Shown here piece after piece: positions 51,996 to 60,441 of a DNA stretch of 64,000 bases (position 1 is the stretch's first letter; each line of letters begins with the position of its first letter). A program made the position numbers and the translations under genes. Below the pieces are notes generated by a model. That model saw nothing but the letters and a program-made list of their open reading frames with translations. It was not told the DNA's origin and did no database searches. This DNA comes from Bin34 sp965219935 (GTDB taxonomy: Bacteria > Chloroflexota > Anaerolineae > Caldilineales > Caldilineaceae), in the NCBI GenBank assembly GCA_965219935.1, contig CBDCOU010000003.1, positions 2,604,001 to 2,668,000 of the forward strand. Reading direction: 5' to 3'.

Positions 51996-53390
51996 CTACT
52001 CGAAGCTATAGTCCTCTTCCTCGGCGATGCGCAGAAGCGCCTCGCCCACGGCAGCCTCCACATCGGGCAGCAGCGACGCGGCATCCCCTTCGGGATCACT
52101 CCAGAAAACACCCAGGAGGTTGTCCCAGGTGCTGTTGAGTTCGTCGAAGCCGACCATCAGGTGGTTGCTGGACTCGAGGCCGTTGGTGAAGGCGCCCTGG
52201 TAGACATCCTTCACGTCGGCCGGATCCATGCAGCCGAACTGCTGGTACCACTCCTCCAGCAGCTTGTGCTGCGTGGGTGGCGTGTTGGTGGCCTGCATGT
52301 AGGCGCGGGCCGCATCCTCGGAAATGAGGTACTTGATGAAGGTCCAGGAATCTTCCAGTTCCTGACCCTCCAGGCCCGCAGTGATCACCCACGGATCCGT
52401 GAAGATGACCGCACGTGTCGGGGCGCCCGGAGCGCCGAAGGGCAGCGGGGCCACGCCCCAGCAGAAACCGCCCTCGACCTCGGGGGTGACCGGGCTGTAG
52501 ACCCACCAGCCCCAGCCGCCGGTCGTCTTCATGGCGACTTTGCCGCTCTGGAAGTCGCCGCCCAGGGCGCTCAGACCCTCAATGGCCGCGGCATCCGGGG
52601 CCACCTTGTGCTTGTAGGTCAAATCGTGCCGGGACTGGAATGCCTTGACGGCTCCCTCGGACGTGAAATCGATGCTCTGGGCAAAGCCGGTGTCAAAGGC
52701 GTCGTCGGGCCACGGGAACGCGTCGAAGAGCCAGGTGATGGCCTCCGCCGGCCAAATGCCCTCGACCCACCCGTAGGTGGCATTCATCGGATCGTCGGGA
52801 TTGACCGTCAGTTCCTGGGCAATGGCCAGGGCGCGGTCCCAGGTCCAGGTCTCGTCGTCCCAGGACACGGGCGGGTACTCAACACCGGCGGCGTCGAACA
52901 GATCCATGTTGTAGAACGTGTAGCTGCCCGTCGTCAGGAACGGGAAACCGTACTGCCGACCCTCGTTCTCGTAAATCGCGAGCACTTCGGGAATGAAGAC
53001 GGAGGTGTCCAGGCCATCGCGCTCAATCAGGGGACTCAAGTCGTACAGCAGGCCGCGCACGCGGTCGCTGGCAAACCCGTTGCCGCCCCAGTTCGGCGAC
53101 CAGACATGCAGCGGTTCGCCGGCTGCAATCATGGCCTCGCGCTTCACGGCGATGTCAGGCTGGTCGACAATCAGCAGGTTGACCGTGATGTCGGGATTCG
53201 CCGCCTCAAAGGCCGGAATGGCGACATCCTGCTCCCACGGGTTCTCCACCACGTTGGTGCGGGCCATCCAGACTATCTCGCGCTGCATGGACTCCTCGGC
53301 CCCGGCATCGCCGGTCGGTGCGGCACAGGCAGCCAAAACCACGGACAGGACTGCCAGCAGCCCCAACCATGTCAACAAACGTCGATTCAT
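51996..53390 (-). CDS. Sugar ABC transporter substrate-binding lipoprotein
   Basis: A 464-residue family 1 extracellular solute-binding protein. The signal 'LSVVLAACAAPTGDAG' has a lipobox (LAAC). The fold pattern is typical: 'IVWMARTNVVENPWEQD', 'IPAFEAANPDITVNLL', 'TWDRALAIAQELTVNPDDP', 'GGWGWWVYSPVTPE' and 'YLISEDAARAYMQATNTPPT'. It captures an oligosaccharide or sugar alcohol outside the membrane for the two permeases encoded upstream in the same operon. The exact sugar is not readable. The ATPase is missing here and is probably a shared MsmK/UgpC-type subunit from elsewhere. Confidence 0.92.
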   Translation of the reverse strand: MNRRLLTWLGLLAVLSVVLAACAAPTGDAGAEESMQREIVWMARTNVVENPWEQDVAIPAFEAANPDITVNLLIVDQPDIAVKREAMIAAGEPLHVWSPNWGGNGFASDRVRGLLYDLSPLIERDGLDTSVFIPEVLAIYENEGRQYGFPFLTTGSYTFYNMDLFDAAGVEYPPVSWDDETWTWDRALAIAQELTVNPDDPMNATYGWVEGIWPAEAITWLFDAFPWPDDAFDTGFAQSIDFTSEGAVKAFQSRHDLTYKHKVAPDAAAIEGLSALGGDFQSGKVAMKTTGGWGWWVYSPVTPEVEGGFCWGVAPLPFGAPGAPTRAVIFTDPWVITAGLEGQELEDSWTFIKYLISEDAARAYMQATNTPPTQHKLLEEWYQQFGCMDPADVKDVYQGAFTNGLESSNHLMVGFDELNSTWDNLLGVFWSDPEGDAASLLPDVEAAVGEALLRIAEEEDYSFE

Positions 53391-53483
53391 TGCAATTCTC
53401 CTGTCGGGACAAGCCCGTGTTTAGAACAATTCGATGTGTCAGCTGCCGGTATCGACAGTCTGTACCTTGATGAATGGGACCGG

Positions 53484-54392
53484 TCAGCCCTTGACCCCGC
53501 TGACCACGATGCCCTGAATGAAGTAGCGCTGGGCAATGAAGAAGACCACGATGCAGGGGGCAATCACGGCCAGGGAAGCCGCCATGTACCAGTGCTGGGG
53601 GGTGCCGCCGAACGGCGTACGGAACATGGACAGGCCCAGGGACACGGGAAACTTGTCGTTGTCGTTGATGTAAATCAGCGGTCCCTGGAAGGTGTTCCAG
53701 TGAAAGATGAATGACATGATCGCCACCGCGCCCAAGGCCGGCTTGGACAGCGGCAGGATGATGCGCCACCAGATGCCGAAGCGCGAGGCGCCTTCCAGAC
53801 GCGCCGACTCGTCGTACTCGAACGGAATGCCAAGATAGAACTGGCGCAGCAGGAAGATGAGGTAGGCACTGCCCAGCCAGGCGGGGATAATCAACGGGTT
53901 GTAGGTGTTCAGCCACTGGCCGGGGAGGTTGGCGAACAGCACGTAGGTCGGAATGATCGTCACCTCGGCCGGCACCATCAGGGTGGCCAGCACCATGATG
54001 AACAGAATATTGCGGCCCGGTGCCCGCAGGCGGGCGAAGCCATAGGCAATGAACGAATTGGAAAGGACCTCGCCAATCACCACCATGCCGGCGAAGTAAA
54101 ACGTGTTCCTGAAGTAGGTACCGAACGGATTGTGGGTCAAGGCATCCCGATAGTTGACCCACTGAAACGACTTGGGGATCCAGTTGGGCGGGATCTTGAG
54201 CGCCTCGATCTCACCCTTGAGGCTGGTGGACAGCATCCAGAACAGGGGAAACAGAACCACGGTCAAGCCCAATACGAGAATGGCCGTGGCAATTCCGGCC
54301 ATGAGCCGCTCCTGTCCGCGTATGGACAGGGAACGGGTCGGCACGCGGTCAGCGACCGGTGCAAAGGGTTGGGCGGCTGTCTGTTCGGCCAT
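53484..54392 (-). CDS. Carbohydrate ABC transporter permease (MalG/LacG type)
   Basis: A 302-residue inner-membrane permease with six predicted TM segments, the first at about 32-52 ('TAILVLGLTVVLFPLFWMLS'). The EAA loop that contacts the ATPase reads 'DESARLEGASRFGIWWRIIL', followed by 'PLSKPALGAVAIMSFIFHWN'. The C-terminus 'RYFIQGIVVSGVKG' is the classic MalG ending. It is encoded 19 bases after the MalF-type gene and 93 bases before the binding-protein gene. Confidence 0.93.
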   Translation of the reverse strand: MAEQTAAQPFAPVADRVPTRSLSIRGQERLMAGIATAILVLGLTVVLFPLFWMLSTSLKGEIEALKIPPNWIPKSFQWVNYRDALTHNPFGTYFRNTFYFAGMVVIGEVLSNSFIAYGFARLRAPGRNILFIMVLATLMVPAEVTIIPTYVLFANLPGQWLNTYNPLIIPAWLGSAYLIFLLRQFYLGIPFEYDESARLEGASRFGIWWRIILPLSKPALGAVAIMSFIFHWNTFQGPLIYINDNDKFPVSLGLSMFRTPFGGTPQHWYMAASLAVIAPCIVVFFIAQRYFIQGIVVSGVKG

Positions 54393-54411
54393 GGCTTGTT
54401 CCGGGGCCTGC

Positions 54412-55368
54412 CTAAATCATCTTGTCGTCGCCGGGCGACTCGTAGTAGACCGCACGGCGGGACGCCCTGAGGGCGATGATCGTGAGTATCAGGATGATGA
54501 TGAACAGGAACCAGGCCTGCGTCGAGGCGAACCCGAAGCGATAGCGGCGGAACGCGTTGAGATACAGGTAGAGGACATAGAACATCGAGGCGTAGGCGGG
54601 GCCGCCGACGCCGCCGCTGACGATGTAGGCCGGCGTGAAGATCTGGAACGAACCAATCATGCCGGTGATGAAGGTGAACAGAATCACCGGGGAAATCATC
54701 GGCAGGGTCACGTTGCGGAACCGGCGGAAGGCCCCGGCACCGTCAATCCGCGCCGCCTCGTACAGTGCCGTGGGCACCCCCTGCAGACCGGCCAGGTAGA
54801 TCAGCATCGAACCGCCGAAGCCCCACAGGCTCATCAGGACAAAGGAGGGCACCACCCAATTGGGATCGAAGAACCACCGCGGACCGGAAAGCCCCAGCGG
54901 GACCAGCCCCTCCTCGCCGACGAAGCGGCTGATGAGGAAGTTGATGATGCCGAAACTGGGGTTGAGCAGCCACTGGAACAGCAGGGCAACGGCCACGCTG
55001 CCGGCCACCAGCGCGGGGATGTAGTAGAGGGTCCGGAACACTCCCAGGAAGGGAACGCCCTTCTGGTTCAGCAGCATGGCCATCAGCAGGGAGACGACAA
55101 TGCCCAGGGGCACGGCCATCAGCGTGTAGAGACCCGATACCTTGAGGGACTTGTAAAAGATGTCGTCCCGCAGGAGCCGCGCATAGTTCTCGAATCCGAC
55201 CGGACTCGGAGGATCGGCTACGTTGTATTCGGTGAAACTCAACGCCAGCGAGGCGAGGATCGGGCCGCCGCGGAAGAGAATCAACCCCACGATCCACGGG
55301 GAAATGAACAGCCAGAACCAGAGGGCCTCGTTGCGGGCCATCTTCGGTCTCGGCAATATCGAGAGCAT
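54412..55368 (-). CDS. Carbohydrate ABC transporter permease (MalF/UgpA type)
   Basis: A 318-residue permease, first gene of the operon. Six TM segments; 'WLFISPWIVGLILFRGGPIL' opens TM1 and 'SFTEYNVADPPSPVGFENYA' follows. The EAA loop is 'LYEAARIDGAGAFRRFRNVT', followed by 'LPMISPVILFTFITGMIGSF'. It forms the channel with the MalG-type partner. The C-terminal extension after the last TM is short and charged. Confidence 0.93.
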   Translation of the reverse strand: MLSILPRPKMARNEALWFWLFISPWIVGLILFRGGPILASLALSFTEYNVADPPSPVGFENYARLLRDDIFYKSLKVSGLYTLMAVPLGIVVSLLMAMLLNQKGVPFLGVFRTLYYIPALVAGSVAVALLFQWLLNPSFGIINFLISRFVGEEGLVPLGLSGPRWFFDPNWVVPSFVLMSLWGFGGSMLIYLAGLQGVPTALYEAARIDGAGAFRRFRNVTLPMISPVILFTFITGMIGSFQIFTPAYIVSGGVGGPAYASMFYVLYLYLNAFRRYRFGFASTQAWFLFIIILILTIIALRASRRAVYYESPGDDKMI

Positions 55369-55424
55369 CGCAGGGGTCCCTGTCTCGCCGGTCCCATGGG
55401 CACCGGGCGAATGTCGGGCTCACT

Positions 55425-56600
55425 TCAATTGGCAGGATGGAAGGTGACTATACCACCTTGGCCATTCCTAACCCATACCCGGCCCAGTGCGATAACCGGT
55501 GCCGTGCGGGCCAAGTCCATGCGCGCCGACCGCCAGACTTCCGTTCCATCCCCGGAGTCCAGAGCCACCAGGTGGCTGCCCTCCCCGAAGCGGATCACAA
55601 CATAGAGGTATCCACGTGAAATGGCCGGCAGCGACACGAAGTTGAGCGTCTCGTAGGTCCAGAGCACCTCCCCGGTCCGCAAATCGTGGGCGCGCAGCCG
55701 ATGCCCGGACTTGCTGTAGACCCGGTCCCCGGCGGCTCCGGCCGGGATCACGGGGCTGGCCGCCGGCTCCGCCTCCCAAACCACATTGCCGGTCTCGCCG
55801 TCCAGGGCCCGAAAGGAGTTCTGGAACGACACGTGAACCTGACCGTCCACCACCACCGGAGCAAAGAACTGTGCTACCTGCTCGTCACCATGCCGCCACA
55901 CTTCCGCCCCCGACTCTGTGTCGAAGGCGTAGATATTGAAAAAGTCGGCGACATAGGCCAAGCCGTCACCCAGCGCCGCTGAAGACGTGACCGGCTCCGC
56001 CAGGCGCGCGCGCCACACTTCCGCGCCGGTGTCACGGTCGATGGCGTGCAGATGGCGACCGCTCGCGATCAGAAGGCTGCGGCCGGCCGGCAACGGCGCC
56101 GTCACGTGACCTCCCATGTTTTCCGCATTGCTGCCCACTTCGGGAAAGTCGAACTGCCACAGAAGATCGCCGTTCCCTGCATCCAGGGCGATTAGGGCAC
56201 CCTGGTTGCCCGCCTCGGCCCGCACGTACACGCGGTCCCCGTCCACCACGGGGGAGAGGTAAAAGCCCTTCAGGCGAATCCGCCAGACGCGGCTGCCGTC
56301 GGCGGCCGCCACCGCGTCCAAGCCCCCTTCCATGTCGACATAGAGATGCTCCGGACCGATGGACGGCGGACTGGCAAACAGTCCCGCACCCTCAATCTCG
56401 ATCTCCCCCTCACGGACCAGGGGCGGTGCCAGACCGTTCCCGGAGGACCGCAGGCGCTGGGGATTGCCTCCCTCCATCAGCCAGGTGCTCCCCGCCATGG
56501 GGGGGGCACCAAAGGGCAGGGCGGTACAGCCGGCCAGCAGACACATCAGCACGGACAGCACCGGCAGGGCAAATTGCGACAGGCGGGAAGGTCCGCTCAC
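55425..56600 (-). CDS. PQQ-type beta-propeller lipoprotein
   Basis: A 391-residue lipoprotein: lipobox LLAGC (Cys25) after a hydrophobic core. The mature part is seven or eight repeats of the PQQ_2/BamB type, for example 'LIALDAGNGDLLWQFDFPE', 'LHAIDRDTGAEVWRARL', 'IYAFDTESGAEVWRHGD', 'FRALDGETGNVVWEAEP' and 'LRAHDLRTGEVLWTYET'. No catalytic residues of quinoprotein dehydrogenases are seen, so it is probably a scaffold or assembly protein on the outer face of the membrane. It is 56 bases upstream of the sugar operon in the same direction and could be co-transcribed. Confidence 0.88.
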   Translation of the reverse strand: MSGPSRLSQFALPVLSVLMCLLAGCTALPFGAPPMAGSTWLMEGGNPQRLRSSGNGLAPPLVREGEIEIEGAGLFASPPSIGPEHLYVDMEGGLDAVAAADGSRVWRIRLKGFYLSPVVDGDRVYVRAEAGNQGALIALDAGNGDLLWQFDFPEVGSNAENMGGHVTAPLPAGRSLLIASGRHLHAIDRDTGAEVWRARLAEPVTSSAALGDGLAYVADFFNIYAFDTESGAEVWRHGDEQVAQFFAPVVVDGQVHVSFQNSFRALDGETGNVVWEAEPAASPVIPAGAAGDRVYSKSGHRLRAHDLRTGEVLWTYETLNFVSLPAISRGYLYVVIRFGEGSHLVALDSGDGTEVWRSARMDLARTAPVIALGRVWVRNGQGGIVTFHPAN

Positions 56601-56992
56601 GGGAATGGCTCCTCGAGGTGGTGAACGCGGCGGCAGGCGTCCGAATCGGTTCGCGGGAACCCCATGTTAGAACCTTGTCCCAAATCCATTCCCGATCCGG
56701 ATCCCAAAGCCGCTGGACGGGACCGCCCCCGCAACAACCCGCTCCCGGTACCGCAACAGTATCAGGGAATGCTCCAAGTTGTATACTGCGCGTACGGAAT
56801 CCAGAAGTCCCTGCCTTCGTATTTGACACTCCCGGCACCCGTTTCCGTCCCGTTCCCCCGCCGGCGCGACCCGCGTGAGGCATGCCTGCCGGCGCGCGCC
56901 CAGGTGTTGAGTCCCCTGCCCTCCGCCAGCCGTCCGACGCGGCCTGGCCCTCCTCCCTTGCTTCCACGCGGCGTCTCCGCCCCGCGGCCGGC
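56601..56992 (+). other. Divergent intergenic region
   Basis: About 390 bases between the divergent propeller lipoprotein and R3H ATPase genes. An in-frame extension of the ATPase could start at 56882 but lacks the family's expected beginning. Promoters for both genes should lie here; TATACT at 56777-56782 is a possible -10 box for the plus strand. Confidence 0.4.
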
Positions 56993-58609
56993 ATGCACCT
57001 GACCATCGTCGACAATCTGGAGCAGCTGCTGGCCGTGCTGCCGCCTCCCCTGCGGGAGCTGCTGGACACCGATCCCCGGACACCGGAGCTGGTGGAGGTG
57101 ATCATGGACCTGGGCCGGCTGCCCGAGGCGCGCTTCAGCCAGGAAGACGACACGCTGGGTGTCCAGGAGATCGGATTCAACGATCTGGAGCAGACCATTC
57201 ACCGCATCGGCGACTTCGGCCGCGACAACCGCGCCGGGATCGAACGCACGCTGCACCGGATCTCCGCCATCCGTAATCGCAACGGCCAAATCATCGGCCT
57301 CACCTGCCGCGTCGGCCGGGCCATCTCGGGCACAATCGAGATCATCCGCGACATGATCGAAGGCGGCCGCAACATCCTGCTGCTGGGACGGCCCGGCGTT
57401 GGCAAGACCACCCTCCTGCGCGAGGCCGCCCGTGTCCTCGCCGAAGACCGGCGCGTGGTGATTGTGGACACCAGCAACGAGATTGCGGGCGACGGGGACA
57501 TTCCCCATCCCGCCATTGGCCGCGCCCGCCGCATGCAGGTGGCCACCCCGGACCTGCAGCACGAGGTGATGATCGAGGCGGTGGAAAACCACATGCCCGA
57601 GACCATCATCATCGACGAAATCGGCAGGGAGCTCGAGGCCCTGGCCGCCCGCACCATCGCCGAAAGGGGCGTGCAGCTGATTGGCACGGCCCACGGCAAC
57701 ACGCTGGAGAACCTGATCATGAATCCGACTCTCTCGGATCTGGTGGGCGGCCTCGAAAGCGTCACCCTGTCGGACGAGGAGGCGCGGCGGCGCGGCACCC
57801 GCAAGACCGTCCTGGAACGGCGGGCGCCCCCCACCTTCGACGTCTTGATCGAAATCCAGGAACGCCAGCGCATGGTCCTGCACCAGGATGTGGGCAGTGC
57901 CGTGGATGGCCTGCTGCGCGGCTGGAAACTCAAGCCGGAACTGCGCCAGGTGGACGAGTCCGGCGCCATCCAGCACCAACTGACGGACACCCAGGGACCG
58001 TCCGAGCAGTTTTCGCGGTCGGCCGGCCTAAGACAAGGCACCGCCCGGGACCTGAACATCGATGCGGAGACCTTCCATCGCCGGGATCGGTCCGCATCCG
58101 CAACCCGGTCCCCCGAGGCCAACGGCACCAACGGCACGCGCCATCAGACCCTGCGCGTTTTCCCCTTCGGCATCGGCCAGAACAAGCTGCGGGCCGCCTC
58201 CCGCAACCTGAACGTGCCCGTCTCCTTCGTCACGGACCTGAGCCACGCGGACGTGGTGGTCACCCTGCGCAACCACTATCGGACGCAGTCGCACGTGCTG
58301 TCCCTGTCGGAGCGCGCCGACATTCCGGTCTATGTCCTGCGCAACAACACGGCATCCCAAATGGAACGCATGCTGGTGGATCTCTTCCACCTCGGTTCCA
58401 CCGACCTGGATCCCTACGATGCCGCCATCCGCGAAACACAGGCCGCCATCCGCAAGGTTGGTGCCGGCCTGGACAACATCGAGCTGTCGCCCCAGCCTTC
58501 GGTGGTGCGGGACCAGCAGCACCAGTTGGCCCGGGCCGCCAACCTCGCCAGCAACAGCCTGGGACGGGAACCCCATCGCCGGGTCAAGATTTTCCGGCAG
58601 CGCACGTAA
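56993..58609 (+). CDS. R3H-domain AAA ATPase (SpoIIIAA/Ycf45-like)
   Basis: A 538-residue nucleic-acid-related ATPase. The start at 56993 gives 'MHLTIVDNLEQLLAVLPPPL', the family's usual beginning. The RecA/AAA-type core has Walker A 'GRPGVGKTTLLREAARVL', 'VVIVDTSNEIAGDGD' and Walker B 'IIIDEIGRELEAL', followed by 'GVQLIGTAHGNTLENLI'. A variable linker leads to a C-terminal region ending in an R3H-like segment 'NSLGREPHRRVKIF', which binds single-stranded nucleic acid. Similar proteins occur in cyanobacteria, plastids (Ycf45) and Chloroflexota; their role is not settled. The stop overlaps the tmk start by one base. Confidence 0.85.
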   Translation: MHLTIVDNLEQLLAVLPPPLRELLDTDPRTPELVEVIMDLGRLPEARFSQEDDTLGVQEIGFNDLEQTIHRIGDFGRDNRAGIERTLHRISAIRNRNGQIIGLTCRVGRAISGTIEIIRDMIEGGRNILLLGRPGVGKTTLLREAARVLAEDRRVVIVDTSNEIAGDGDIPHPAIGRARRMQVATPDLQHEVMIEAVENHMPETIIIDEIGRELEALAARTIAERGVQLIGTAHGNTLENLIMNPTLSDLVGGLESVTLSDEEARRRGTRKTVLERRAPPTFDVLIEIQERQRMVLHQDVGSAVDGLLRGWKLKPELRQVDESGAIQHQLTDTQGPSEQFSRSAGLRQGTARDLNIDAETFHRRDRSASATRSPEANGTNGTRHQTLRVFPFGIGQNKLRAASRNLNVPVSFVTDLSHADVVVTLRNHYRTQSHVLSLSERADIPVYVLRNNTASQMERMLVDLFHLGSTDLDPYDAAIRETQAAIRKVGAGLDNIELSPQPSVVRDQQHQLARAANLASNSLGREPHRRVKIFRQRT

Positions 58610-59295
58610 TGTCCTGCAGGGGCTTGTTCCTCACGTTCGAGGGTCCGGAAGGAAGTGGCAAGACCACGCAGTCCGCGATGCTGGCCCGCCGTCTGGAAAG
58701 CGCCGGCCACCGGGTTCTGGCGGTCAGGGAACCGGGTGGCACGGCCGTGGGCGAAGCCTTGCGCGACGTGTTGCTGAACCACCCCGGCCAGCCCCTGGAT
58801 GTTCGGGCCGAAACCCTGATCTTCGCCGCGGCCCGGGCCCAGCTGGTCACGGAAGTGCTCAAACCCGCCCTCGACCAAGGCCGCATCGTCCTGTGCGACC
58901 GGTTTGCCGACAGCACCCTTGCCTATCAGGGGTTTGGCCACCGTCAGGATCTGTCGTTGCTCAGGCCCATGATCGAATACGCCACCGGCGGCCTGGAACC
59001 GTCCCTGCGCATATTCCTGGACATTCCCCCGGCGGACGGGTTGGCTCGATGCCTGACGGAAGGGCGCAAGGATGCACAGTTCCGTTTGGCGGATGCCGGT
59101 ACGCGCGAATGGAACCGCATGGATGCCCTGGACCTTGCCTTCCATCAACGCGTTTATGACGGCTATCTGGAGCTGGCCGGGCAGAATCCGGAGTGCTGGC
59201 TGACCGTGGATGCCAAAGGGGGCCCGGCCGCGGTCCACGCCCAAATTTGGGACGGGGTCTCCGTCCTGCTTCCCGATGCCGCGGAACATGCATAA
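58609..59295 (+). CDS. tmk: Thymidylate kinase
   Basis: A 228-residue dTMP kinase (dTMP + ATP to dTDP). P-loop 'FEGPEGSGKTTQ' near residue 10, the 'REPGGTAVGEALRDVLL' segment contacting dTMP, 'DRFADSTLAYQGFG' (the DR-x3-S-x2-AYQG signature) near 100, and 'IFLDIPPADGLAR'. The LID region is compact. The ATG overlaps the preceding stop (TAATG), so translation is coupled to the R3H ATPase gene. The DarA-like gene follows nine bases later, as in Firmicutes tmk-darA pairs. Confidence 0.95.
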   Translation: MSCRGLFLTFEGPEGSGKTTQSAMLARRLESAGHRVLAVREPGGTAVGEALRDVLLNHPGQPLDVRAETLIFAAARAQLVTEVLKPALDQGRIVLCDRFADSTLAYQGFGHRQDLSLLRPMIEYATGGLEPSLRIFLDIPPADGLARCLTEGRKDAQFRLADAGTREWNRMDALDLAFHQRVYDGYLELAGQNPECWLTVDAKGGPAAVHAQIWDGVSVLLPDAAEHA

Positions 59296-59304
59296 GGGGG
59301 TCGC

Positions 59305-59634
59305 ATGAAGATGGTCATGGCCGTGGTGCGTTATCAGGACAGCAGCGCACTGCTCGACTCGATGTCCGGCCAGGGATTTACCGCGACCATTGTCAATTCG
59401 CGCGGCGGCTACCTCCATGAAGGCAATGCCACAATCTATTGCGGCGTCGAGGACGAGGATGTCCAGCGCCTCCTGGACCTGGTGCGGGAGACCTGCCAGG
59501 CCCGCACCCGGTTCGTCACGCCCCTGCCCCCGGTCATGGAACTGGGCGAGCTGCATCTCCCGGATCCCGTGGAGAAGCAGTTGGGGGGAGCCTCGGTCTT
59601 CGTTTGGTCGATTGACGAGTTCCATCGCTTCTGA
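59305..59634 (+). CDS. Cyclic-di-AMP receptor, DarA/PstA (DUF970) family
   Basis: A 109-residue PII-like protein, the usual length of this family. It shows 'MKMVMAVVRYQDSSALLDSM' at the start, the T-loop region 'GFTATIVNSRGGYLHEGNAT' containing the GG(F/Y)LxxGN(T/A)T c-di-AMP-binding motif, 'IYCGVEDEDVQRLLDLV', and a closing 'GGASVFVWSIDEFHRF'. Trimers bind c-di-AMP in characterised Firmicutes members; the downstream target is unknown. It is the middle gene of tmk-darA-gmk. Confidence 0.9.
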   Translation: MKMVMAVVRYQDSSALLDSMSGQGFTATIVNSRGGYLHEGNATIYCGVEDEDVQRLLDLVRETCQARTRFVTPLPPVMELGELHLPDPVEKQLGGASVFVWSIDEFHRF

Positions 59635-59686
59635 CACCGGTACCGATCTTTGGGATCCGGCCCTGCCGAGTCCTACAATTCCTGCC

Positions 59687-60355
59687 ATGCTGATGCCTGA
59701 GGACAATGCCGGCAACGAGGTGCAGGAGCAGGATCCGTCTCACATCTACGAGGCGGTCTGCCATCAGCGGCCGCTGGTTGTCGTGCTCTCCGGTCCCAGC
59801 GGCGTCGGCAAGGACACCACGCTCAGCGGCCTCAAGAAGCGGATGCCCGGCGCCCACTTCATCGTGACTGCCACCACCCGTCCCATCCGCCCCGGCGAAA
59901 TCGACGGGGTCGACTACCACTTTGTCGACAAGAGTCGGTTCGCCGACATGATCGAACAGGGCGAATTTCTCGAATATGCCAACGTCTACGGCGATTACAA
60001 GGGAATTCCCAAGGAACAGGTGCAATCGGCCCTGGACAGGGACCAGGATGTCATCCTGCGCATCGACGTCCAGGGCGCGGAAACCATTCGCAAGCTGATT
60101 CCGGAAGCCATCACCATCTTTTTGACGGCACCGTCCGAGGACGAACTGGTGACCCGCCTGAGGGAGCGCAAGTCGGATCCGCCCGGCCAGTTGAGGATGC
60201 GGATAGCCGAAGCCCGGCAGGAAATGAAGCGCATCAACGAATTCCAATACGTGGTCGTCAACCGCGACAACCTGCAGGACGTGACCGTGGAACAAGTCTG
60301 CAGCATCATCCTGGCCGAAAAGGCCCGTTACGATTGGTCTCCGATCGAGCTCTGA
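59687..60355 (+). CDS. gmk: Guanylate kinase
   Basis: A 222-residue GMP kinase (GMP + ATP to GDP). P-loop 'LSGPSGVGKDTTLSGLKKR' at about 34-52, the GMP-binding 'TATTRPIRPGEIDGVDYHFV' at about 65-84, 'EFLEYANVYGDYKGIPKEQV', and the 'ILRIDVQGAETI' strand with the catalytic Asp. An N-terminal extension of about 30 residues precedes the kinase fold, so the ATG at 59687 or 59693 gives a slightly long protein. The gene is 52 bases after the c-di-AMP receptor gene. Confidence 0.94.
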   Translation: MLMPEDNAGNEVQEQDPSHIYEAVCHQRPLVVVLSGPSGVGKDTTLSGLKKRMPGAHFIVTATTRPIRPGEIDGVDYHFVDKSRFADMIEQGEFLEYANVYGDYKGIPKEQVQSALDRDQDVILRIDVQGAETIRKLIPEAITIFLTAPSEDELVTRLRERKSDPPGQLRMRIAEARQEMKRINEFQYVVVNRDNLQDVTVEQVCSIILAEKARYDWSPIEL

Positions 60356-60441
60356 TGCCCTGCCGAACCAGGCCTCGGGGCTGCGACCATCCCAACCACA
60401 GGCAACGACTTCAGCCTGCACCTCATCATCCGGCACATCCC

